Positions 7,221 to 12,528 of a DNA stretch of 12,528 nucleotides are shown in pieces. The DNA is from Rikenellaceae bacterium (GTDB lineage Bacteria > Bacteroidota > Bacteroidia > Bacteroidales > UBA932). Made by a program: the position numbers and the translations under genes. Location: positions 1 through 12,528 of the forward strand of contig JAAZIW010000204.1 of NCBI GenBank assembly GCA_012800665.1, written 5' to 3'. The notes beneath the pieces are model-generated. The model was not told the DNA's origin and did no database searches. It worked only from the letters and a program-made list of their open reading frames with translations. The number at the start of each line of letters is the position of its first letter. Positions within the stretch are counted from its first letter, which is position 1.

Positions 7221-9716
7221 ATGGAAGAGAAAATTGGAAGAATTCTTGAGGGTTTGAATCCCGAGCAGAAAAATGCGGTGGAAACGATTCACGGGCCTGT
7301 TCTGATTGTGGCGGGAGCGGGTTCGGGTAAGACTCGGGTGCTTACCACCCGGGTGGCCTATATTTTGGCCAAGGAAGATTTGGATCCCTCCCGAATTCTC
7401 GCCCTGACCTTTACCAAAAAGGCGGCAGGCGAAATGAAGGAGCGCATAAGAGCGATGGTAGGTAAAAAAGCAAGAGGAGTAGTTATGGGCACCTTCCATA
7501 GCATCTTCATACGTTTTTTACGGCCATACGCCGAGAGTTTGGGCTATCCGCCGAACTTTACCATCTACGACCAATCCGATTCCGTCAGCGCCATAAGGGC
7601 ATGCATTAAAGAATTGGGATTGGGTGAAGACAGATACAAGGCATATTATAAGCCGAAGGATATTCTCTCCCGTATCTCCAAGGTGAAAAACGCTCTTTTT
7701 TATCCCAAGGACTATCGCAATAACAGCGACTTTCTCAAAGCTGATTCCGCTGCTAAACGGCCGAGACTTTGCGAAATCTTCTCCCTCTATCAGGACAAGC
7801 TCAAGCAATCGGGCGTGATGGACTTTGATGATATCCTCTATCAAACCAATGTTCTCTTCCGCGACAACAAAGAGGCTCTTGCGGAAATATCCTCCCGTTT
7901 CGACTATATCCTGGTGGATGAGTATCAGGATACCAATCATGCGCAATACCTTATACTTAAAAAACTCGCCGCAAGGCATCATAATATTTGCGTGGTCGGG
8001 GATGATTCGCAGAGTATTTATGCCTTCAGGGGAGCACAAATCGCAAATATCCTTAATTTCAAAAAAGATTATCCTGAATGCAAAGTTGTGCGTCTGGAAC
8101 GCAATTACCGCTCCACCTCCAATATTGTCGAGGCGGCAAATTCGGTGATTGCCCACAATGAGGGGCGTATTCCCAAAAATTGTTATTCGGTAGGGGATGG
8201 AGGAGAGAAGATTAATTTCCTGAAGGCTTACACCGACCAGGAAGAAGCAATTATCATAGTGGCGGATATTTTACGCCGTATGCGTGAGGACAGCGCTGCG
8301 TATCAAGACTTTGCAATACTTTATCGCACCAATGCCCAATCCCGCCTTCTTGAGGAGCAGCTCCGGCGAAGGAACATTCCCTATGTGATTTATTCCGGCA
8401 ATTCCTTTTTCGAAAGGGCGGAAGTAAAAAATTTGATGGCCTATTTCAAGCTTGTGGTGAACACCTCGGATGATGAAAGTTTCAAGCGTGCAGTGAATAT
8501 GCCTGCCAGGGGGATAGGCGCTGTTTCTTTGGCTGCTCTTGGTGAATGTGCAAAGGCTCATTCGTGCCCGCTCTTCAAGGCTGCATTCATGCCAGATTAT
8601 GAGGCTTACGGCTTGCGCGGAGCCGCCGCCTCCAAAATTCAAGCATTCTGCCGTTTTATAGAGGGCTTCGCTGCGCGTATCGGCGTGAGCGATGCTTATG
8701 ATTTGGCTCGCGAGCTTGCAGATGGCAGCGGGCTTTATCCCTTTTATAAGGCGGATACTTCTATAGAGGGGATGGCGAGGACGGCAAATGTGGAGGAATT
8801 GTTGAATTCGGTAAAGGCGTTTACCGAGGAGAGGATGGGAGAGTTTGCCGATAACGGCATACCGGAAAGCGAGTTTCCGGTGGTGACTTTGGCGGATTTT
8901 TTAGAGGATATCGTCTTGCTTTCGAATGTGGATGTAGCTGAAGATAAGGATAGCAACAATAAGGTGGCGCTTATGACGGTGCATTCCGCCAAAGGTTTGG
9001 AGTTTCCGTATGTGTATGTTGCCGGATGTGAGGAGAATCTGTTCCCGAATATCGGGATGCTGTCTTCCAAGCAGGAGATTGAGGAGGAGCGCAGGCTTTT
9101 TTATGTGGCTGTGACTCGGGCCAAAAAGGCCGTGTCCATATCGTTTGCAGCCAGCAGGATGCGCAATGGCGAACACAAGAGCAATCCCCCAAGCCGTTTC
9201 GTTCGCGAAATCAATCCCGCTTTTGTGGAGAATCCTCTTTCTGATGACGAGCCATTCAGCCTGGGAGGCTTCGGCTCGCGAGGTGGTTTTGGTTCAGGCG
9301 GTGGGGCTGGCGGTAGCTCTCGCGGAGGTTATTCCGGTTCAGGCTTCAGTTCGGGTAGCGGCTCTCGCGGTGGCTATTCCGGCTCTCGCAGCAGCTCTCG
9401 CGGTGCTTCCGGCGCAAGCTCTCATTCCTCCACCTCCACTTCTCCTTCTCCTTCTCCTTCTCCTTCTCCTTCTCCTTCCTCTGCTGGAGTTGTAAGGCCC
9501 AATCCAAAGCCGCCGATAATCGACAGCAACTTTGTTCCGGTACCCATGACAGAGCTTCATGAAGGTCAAAGGATAGAGCACAATCGTTTCGGAGCCGGTA
9601 CGATTTTATCGATTATCGGTAAATTTCCGGACATGAAAGCCACTGTGGATTTCGATGAATACGGAGAAAAGCGACTGCTCTTGAAATACGCAAAACTTCG
9701 TCCTATTAAAGAATGA
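7221..9716 (+). CDS. uvrD: UvrD/PcrA-family superfamily 1 DNA helicase
   Basis: This is an ATP-driven 3'-5' DNA helicase of the UvrD/PcrA/Rep group, active in nucleotide excision repair, replication restart and removal of RecA filaments. It has 831 residues with all SF1A motifs in order: Q-motif LNPEQKNAV (12-20), Walker A GAGSGKT (32-38), Ia ALTFTKKAAGEM (61-72), II LVDEYQDTN (231-239), III GDDSQSIYAFRGA (260-272), IV ERNYRST (293-299), V TVHSAKGLE (586-594) and VI EEERRLFYVAVTRAKK (621-636). A Gly/Ser-rich linker (about 682-756) ends in six Ser-Pro pairs (741-752). A C-terminal Tudor-like domain follows, with GQRIEHNRFGAGTI, which in PcrA binds RNA polymerase or DNA. The linker makes it somewhat longer than typical PcrA. 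The start at 7221 puts the Q-motif and Walker A at family-normal positions. Confidence 0.97.
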   Translation: MEEKIGRILEGLNPEQKNAVETIHGPVLIVAGAGSGKTRVLTTRVAYILAKEDLDPSRILALTFTKKAAGEMKERIRAMVGKKARGVVMGTFHSIFIRFLRPYAESLGYPPNFTIYDQSDSVSAIRACIKELGLGEDRYKAYYKPKDILSRISKVKNALFYPKDYRNNSDFLKADSAAKRPRLCEIFSLYQDKLKQSGVMDFDDILYQTNVLFRDNKEALAEISSRFDYILVDEYQDTNHAQYLILKKLAARHHNICVVGDDSQSIYAFRGAQIANILNFKKDYPECKVVRLERNYRSTSNIVEAANSVIAHNEGRIPKNCYSVGDGGEKINFLKAYTDQEEAIIIVADILRRMREDSAAYQDFAILYRTNAQSRLLEEQLRRRNIPYVIYSGNSFFERAEVKNLMAYFKLVVNTSDDESFKRAVNMPARGIGAVSLAALGECAKAHSCPLFKAAFMPDYEAYGLRGAAASKIQAFCRFIEGFAARIGVSDAYDLARELADGSGLYPFYKADTSIEGMARTANVEELLNSVKAFTEERMGEFADNGIPESEFPVVTLADFLEDIVLLSNVDVAEDKDSNNKVALMTVHSAKGLEFPYVYVAGCEENLFPNIGMLSSKQEIEEERRLFYVAVTRAKKAVSISFAASRMRNGEHKSNPPSRFVREINPAFVENPLSDDEPFSLGGFGSRGGFGSGGGAGGSSRGGYSGSGFSSGSGSRGGYSGSRSSSRGASGASSHSSTSTSPSPSPSPSPSPSSAGVVRPNPKPPIIDSNFVPVPMTELHEGQRIEHNRFGAGTILSIIGKFPDMKATVDFDEYGEKRLLLKYAKLRPIKE
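9441..9476 (+). repeat. Six perfect copies of TCTCCT encoding Ser-Pro
   Basis: The hexamer TCTCCT is repeated six times without error inside the uvrD linker, giving (Ser-Pro)6 at residues 741-752. Gain or loss of one unit by slippage would keep the frame, so length variation between strains is expected without loss of helicase function. Confidence 0.95.
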
Positions 9717-9761
9717 ATATAATTCTATTGAGATATATAATTTAGGTGATAGGATAAGCTT

Positions 9762-9794
9762 ACAAGATTGACACGTCAAGAACTTGTTATTTTT
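9762..9794 (+). terminator. Candidate hairpin plus T-run after uvrD
   Basis: Nested inverted arms ACAAG/CTTGT (9762-9766, 9783-9787) and TTGAC/GTCAA (9768-9772, 9775-9779) form a stem with a small internal loop. TATTTTT follows. It lies 46 bases after the uvrD stop, so a rho-independent terminator is plausible. The same T-rich stretch also reads TATTTTTG, an exact TAnnTTTG -7 match, so a promoter is the alternative. Confidence 0.4.
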
Positions 9795-9920
9795 GAATAA
9801 ATATAGCTCACTGATGAAATCCTCATTAAGAACATCTCTTATATCTCCTGCAAAAAACTCGCAATATAAGTGGAGGATTGGTTTACAAGATAAGTTTAAA
9901 TAGGCGGCGAGGATTCTGAA

Positions 9921-9949
9921 TTTGCTAACAATTGAATAGAATACTTTAG
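9921..9949 (+). promoter_or_regulatory. Candidate promoter for cutC
   Basis: TTTG (9921-9924) and TACTTTAG (9942-9949; one mismatch to TAnnTTTG) are separated by 17 bases, slightly shorter than the usual Bacteroidota -33/-7 spacing. The -7 element ends 4 bases before the cutC ATG, again implying a very short leader. Confidence 0.3.
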
Positions 9950-9953
9950 AGAG

Positions 9954-10997
9954 ATGATAATAGAAATTTGCTGCGATGGCATAGAGGCCGCGAAAAAGGC
10001 CGTTGAGGCGGGAGTGAAGCGTATAGAACTTTGCTCCGACCTTTCTATCGGCGGCATTACTCCGCCTTATTCCGAGATAGATGTGGCGGCGAAGTTAGGG
10101 ACAGCCGTAAATGTGCTTGTAAGGCCTCGAGGCGGAGATTTCGTATATAACGAAGCAGAAATTGAAAAAATGCTGCGCGAAATCGCCTATTGCGGCGGCG
10201 CAGGCGTTAACGGAGTGGTGATAGGGGCGCTTACTCCGGAAGGAAAGATAGATGTTCCTCTTTGCCATGAATTTATCTATTTAGCTCGTTCTTATGGACT
10301 TGAGATTACTTTTCACAGAGCCATTGATGAAGCCATAGCCAATGCTCTTTCACTTGTGCCTGTCACTGAAACTCTTCAATCGCCGGAATCTTCACAACAT
10401 ATTGGTCCATGCAGTATCCATTCACTCGCTCCTGATGCCGAAATTCCTCAATCACCCGAATCCACACAACATATTGGTCCCTGTAGCATCTATTCATCCG
10501 CTCCTGATGCCGGAATTCCTCAATCTCCTGAATCCCCACAACATATGGACCCCTGTAGCACCCTTTCACTCGCTCCTGACCCTAAAAATCTTCAATCGCC
10601 CGAAGAACTTTCTCCAGCGGTGTTGGGAGCTATCAAAGAGGTGCTGGAAGATGTTTTCGACTTGGGAGTTGAGCGGATTTTAAGTTCCGGAGGCGCCCCT
10701 GATGCCTATGCGGGACGCGTGGTGCTTGGCGCAATGAGGCGTTTTGCGGAAGAATGGGCGGCAGCCCATTCTCCCGGCGCCAGCCCTTCCGCCTTCTGCC
10801 TTCCCGCCAGCCCTTCCGCCTTCGGCCTTCCCGCCAGCCCTTCCGCCTTCGGCCTTCCCGCCAGCCCTGCCACCTCCCGCGGCCCCATCATAATGGCCGG
10901 CGGGGGAGTCACTCCCCAAAACGCCCCGCTTATCTTGGACGCCTCAGGTCTCAGCGAACTGCACGGCTCACGCCTTTCCCTCCTTTCTTTGCAGTAG
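9954..10997 (+). CDS. cutC: CutC-family TIM-barrel protein with two repeat insertions and a shortened C-terminus
   Basis: The CutC family consists of TIM-barrel proteins linked historically to copper homeostasis; the catalytic role is unsettled. Family motifs are clear: the N-terminal strand IEICCDGIEAA (3-13), RIELCSDLSIGGITPPY (23-39), NVLVRPRGGDFVY (53-65), GVVIGALTPEGKID (87-100), LEITFHRAID (116-125), LGVERILSSGGAP (237-249) and IIMAGGGVTPQNA (312-324). Two blocks do not belong to the fold. Residues about 133-219 hold three 24-residue tandem repeats plus partial copies. Residues about 273-309 hold three 9-residue ASPSAF-type repeats. Without them only about 220 residues remain, against roughly 240-250 in the family. 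After LSELHGSR (334-341) the usual final segment is missing and the frame stops at 10997. Frame is preserved through both insertions, so it may still be made, but it could also be a decaying gene. Confidence 0.85.
   Translation: MIIEICCDGIEAAKKAVEAGVKRIELCSDLSIGGITPPYSEIDVAAKLGTAVNVLVRPRGGDFVYNEAEIEKMLREIAYCGGAGVNGVVIGALTPEGKIDVPLCHEFIYLARSYGLEITFHRAIDEAIANALSLVPVTETLQSPESSQHIGPCSIHSLAPDAEIPQSPESTQHIGPCSIYSSAPDAGIPQSPESPQHMDPCSTLSLAPDPKNLQSPEELSPAVLGAIKEVLEDVFDLGVERILSSGGAPDAYAGRVVLGAMRRFAEEWAAAHSPGASPSAFCLPASPSAFGLPASPSAFGLPASPATSRGPIIMAGGGVTPQNAPLILDASGLSELHGSRLSLLSLQ
10350..10613 (+). repeat. 72-nt tandem repeat inside cutC, three full copies plus partial ends
   Basis: Full units lie at 10374-10445, 10446-10517 and 10518-10589. 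Partial copies flank them, before (the bases encoding SLVPVTET resemble those for SLAPDPKN) and after (LQSPE). Each unit encodes 24 residues of the pattern (L/P)QSPES.QH..PCS..S.APD. Copies differ at several bases, so the array is not brand new. The unit is Pro/Ser-rich and predicted to be disordered. Confidence 0.93.
10779..10868 (+). repeat. 27-nt tandem repeat inside cutC, three copies plus a partial one
   Basis: Units at 10779-10805, 10806-10832 and 10833-10859, then a 9-base start of a fourth, encode ASPSAFGLP (first copy ASPSAFCLP). The units differ from each other by a single base. Nearly all codons end in C, giving a GC-rich patch unlike the first half of cutC. The near identity of the copies indicates recent expansion. 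Confidence 0.93.
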
Positions 10998-11074
10998 TCG
11001 AGTTAGCACTCCTGCCACCCTGCTCGGCCTCTCCTTTCCACTACACCACCTAGTCGCCCATACTCAACTCAGAG

Positions 11075-11322
11075 GGCGGCTTCGTCACGGCTGCTCGCCT
11101 TATCGCTGCTCCTCAAAGCCCTCTTTCGTTGAGCACAGGCGGCTTCGTCACGGCTGCTCGCCTTATCGCTGCTCCTCAAAGCCCTCTTTCGTTGAGCACA
11201 GGTGGCTTCGTCACGGCTGCGCCTTACCACCTCTCCTCAAAGCCCTCTTTCGTTGAGCACAGGTGGCTTCGTCACGGCTGCGCCTTACCACCTCTCCTCA
11301 AAGCTTTCCGCCGTTTAGCACA
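11075..11322. repeat. 63/61-nt intergenic tandem repeat, four units
   Basis: Units lie at 11075-11137, 11138-11200 (both 63 bases and identical), 11201-11261 and 11262-11322 (61 bases). The last unit diverges in its final third. Each unit starts GGCGGCTTCGTCACGGCTGC or GGTGGCTTCGTCACGGCTGC. Units 1-3 contain an imperfect palindrome, CTCAA-AGCCCTCTTTCG-TTGAG. Units are contiguous with no variable spacers. The 63-base units keep an open frame on both strands; the 61-base units break it. Confidence 0.95.
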
Positions 11323-11353
11323 GGCGAACGTTGCAGTCAATTGTAAAGCAAAG

Positions 11354-11474
11354 AATCGAGCGTAAAATGTAACTCTCTGACTATCAGCGAAATCATGAAA
11401 GAACACCCGACAATTTGGCTGACCTTGTTTGATGATCTGCCTCATTATCAGCACTTTCCATTTTACGCTCGATT
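11354..11474. repeat. 16-bp perfect inverted repeat around an 89-bp core
   Basis: AATCGAGCGTAAAATG at 11354-11369 is the exact reverse complement of 11459-11474. No matching target-site duplication is evident next to the arms. The layout would fit a small MITE-like element or a large RNA hairpin with an 89-base loop. No gene was recognised in the core. Confidence 0.85.
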
Positions 11475-11531
11475 TGCGGATTGCAGATGGGACTGGTTTT
11501 GGGGTCTTTTCTCGAGCCGCAATATGTTGGA

Positions 11532-11600
11532 ACGGACGGGAGATCAGCAGATGCCCTTGAGAGGCTGGTTTTCCCCTTAACACGGACGGGAGATTGGCAG
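11532..11600. repeat. Two-copy direct repeat, 50-bp period
   Basis: ACGGACGGGAGAT followed by CAGCAG (11532-11550) recurs as ACGGACGGGAGAT followed by TGGCAG (11582-11600): 17 of 19 bases match. It adds to the repeat load of this intergenic region. Confidence 0.75.
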
Positions 11601-11624
11601 CCTCAAACTTTTGGCCGAACCATA

Positions 11625-11832
11625 GTTAAGCATTTTTGTCGGTTTTTGCTCAAGCCCCGACTCCCCAAGCCTTCGCAGCTCTCATTTCTGCTTCATGGTT
11701 AAGCATTTTTGGCCCTTTCCGTCGTACCCCCGCCAAAAAAACCGTAGGGGAAACGCACTTAAGGCCTTTTTTACTTTATCATGAAAGACAACTAAAGCCA
11801 GGGTTAAGCGTTTTCGGCTCTTTTCGTCTGAC
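11625..11832. repeat. Three dispersed copies of a GTTAAGC(A/G)TTTT repeat
   Basis: Copies begin at 11625, 11698 and 11803. Each reads GTTAAGC(A/G)TTTT, then a G/C-rich bit, a T-rich run and GTC or CTC about 15 bases later. Spacing is 73 and 105 bases, so it is not a strict tandem array. It may be a degenerate interspersed repeat family. Confidence 0.55.
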
Positions 11833-11896
11833 CTCAATAGCCAAGCGATAGTCAACCAAAACCAGCGATAATAATTTTTGCAGTCTGCGCGGCTCA

Positions 11897-11915
11897 GTGT
11901 AAATGTTATTTACAC
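11897..11915 (-). other. Perfect 8-bp hairpin over the stop codon of the S9 peptidase
   Basis: GTGTAAAT-GTT-ATTTACAC is a perfect stem with a 3-base loop. The last codons and TAA stop of the minus-strand peptidase gene lie inside it. No T-run follows on the minus strand, so it is not a classical terminator, but it could stabilise the 3' end or help rho-dependent ending. Confidence 0.5.
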
Positions 11916-12528
11916 CATTTGTCGAGCCAGTCGTAGTAGTTGCGGTGCCAATAGAGGGCGTTTTGCGGCTGGAGCACCCAATGGGTTTCTTCAGGGAAGA
12001 TAATCAGCCTGCTCGGCACGCCCATCATTTGTGCGGCGTTGAATGCAGCCATGCCCTGAGTGTAGGGGATGCGGTAGTCCAATTCGCCGTGGATGCAAAG
12101 AATGGGGGTATGCCAGTTTTCGATAAGGTCTTTGGGCGAGTTGGTATAATGGCGCACCGCCTTGGGAGCCTTGCTGTAGGGAGCTCCTGCCTGTGCAATG
12201 CCTCCCCATGCGTTTTCGCCGGTTTTTCCCATGTGCTTACCTATGGTCAGGTCGTTAGCAAATTCTGCAATCTGCAATCCGCCGTTGTCGAAATTGGGGA
12301 AGAACATCTCCTCGGTGGTAAACCAGAGACCGGCCTCATCGAAGATACCCGCATGCGAAATGAAGCAATCGAACACATCTCCATGAATACCCATCAGATA
12401 ATAAGCGCTATAACCGCCGTAGGAGGCGCCGCAGCAAGCCATTTTAGTAACATAAGGCTTGGCTTTGAGGGTTTTGGCCGCCACTAAGTAGTCCTGCATA
12501 TTGAGGCCTATGTAATCGCCGCTGATTT
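11906..12528 (-). CDS. S9-family serine peptidase (DPP/acylaminoacyl-peptidase type), C-terminal part
   Basis: The frame is open to the right window edge, so the N-terminal beta-propeller and true start lie outside. The visible 206 or so residues are the alpha/beta-hydrolase catalytic domain. The nucleophile is in CCGASYGGYSAY (Ser at 12422-12424), the catalytic Asp in CIHGELDYRIPYTQ, and the His in FPEETHWV. Counting from the internal Met at 12499 these are S26, D141 and H173. The triad order and spacing match peptidases of the S9 prolyl-oligopeptidase clan, especially DPP5-like and acylaminoacyl peptidases of Bacteroidota. These usually act in the periplasm on short peptides, but the signal peptide is not visible here. 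Upstream codons (ISGDYIGLN before MQDYLVAA) continue the family sequence, so the Met at 12499 is internal. The gene converges on cutC across the repeat region. Confidence 0.93.
   Translation of the reverse strand, partial: ISGDYIGLNMQDYLVAAKTLKAKPYVTKMACCGASYGGYSAYYLMGIHGDVFDCFISHAGIFDEAGLWFTTEEMFFPNFDNGGLQIAEFANDLTIGKHMGKTGENAWGGIAQAGAPYSKAPKAVRHYTNSPKDLIENWHTPILCIHGELDYRIPYTQGMAAFNAAQMMGVPSRLIIFPEETHWVLQPQNALYWHRNYYDWLDKWCK

Larger units (their letters stand above)
10998..11905. other. Repeat-rich region without a credible gene
   Basis: About 900 bases between cutC and the S9 peptidase. Open frames exist on both strands, but they run across tandem repeats and inverted repeats and encode nothing I recognise. 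The content is a 63/61-nt tandem array (11075-11322), a 16-bp inverted repeat (11354-11369 and 11459-11474), a direct repeat with core ACGGACGGGAGAT (11532 and 11582), and three GTTAAGC-containing repeats (11625, 11698, 11803). Confidence 0.7.

Noticed and set aside
9339..9581. Arg-rich minus-strand frame opposite the uvrD linker
   Set aside because: The run of arginines is the reverse reading of the Ser-Pro hexamer array, with no independent support.
11075..11322. Tandem units resembling a CRISPR array
   Set aside because: Units are contiguous and repeated over their full length; there are no variable spacers and no cas genes.
11272..11583. 103-residue open frame on the minus strand and other frames across the repeat region
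   Set aside because: They run through the tandem units and the 16-bp inverted repeat, encode low-complexity basic sequence and match no family I know; treated as non-coding.
1..12528. tRNA, rRNA, riboswitch or attachment site
   Set aside because: No cloverleaf ending, rRNA-like segment, recognised aptamer core or integrase was found on reading both strands of the non-coding stretches.

Overview
The window looks like a chromosomal segment of a Bacteroidota bacterium, most likely an uncultured gut or rumen Bacteroidales. The basis is the nqrABCDEF order with Bacteroidales-like subunits, a UvrD/PcrA helicase with a Gly/Ser-rich linker, a DPP-type S9 peptidase, sparse Shine-Dalgarno sites, and TAnnTTTG-like -7 elements. 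The genus is not resolvable by eye.

Layout. (1) Bases 1-1382: a small accessory cassette on the minus strand, directly downstream of nqrF. It holds a 54-residue zinc-ribbon-like protein, a SAM methyltransferase with an extra N-terminal module, and a short GNAT acetyltransferase that ends early. Its codons are richer in C/G at position 3 than those of the nqr genes. The far left edge holds scraps of possible coding sequence. (2) Bases 1422-7139: a complete, tightly packed nqrABCDEF operon on the minus strand for the Na+-translocating NADH:quinone oxidoreductase, with all visible cofactor residues intact. (3) Bases 7140-7220: a short divergent promoter region. (4) Bases 7221-9716: a complete UvrD/PcrA-type helicase on the plus strand with a low-complexity linker that includes a 6-nt Ser-Pro repeat tract. 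(5) Bases 9954-10997: a cutC homologue interrupted by two in-frame tandem-repeat insertions (72-nt and 27-nt units) and lacking the usual C-terminal end. (6) Bases 10998-11905: about 900 bases without a credible gene, filled with repeats: four 63/61-nt tandem units, a 16-bp inverted repeat, and two families of short direct repeats. (7) Bases 11906-12528: the C-terminal half of an S9 serine peptidase on the minus strand, running off the right edge.

The nqr operon is ordinary core metabolism: NADH oxidation coupled to Na+ export, feeding quinone. The unusual part is 9.26-11.8 kb. There, tandem repeats of several unrelated unit lengths occur in the helicase linker, twice inside cutC, and in the intergenic region after it. 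This looks like a local hotspot of repeat expansion that is remodelling or degrading cutC. No defence system, CRISPR array, rRNA or tRNA was seen.
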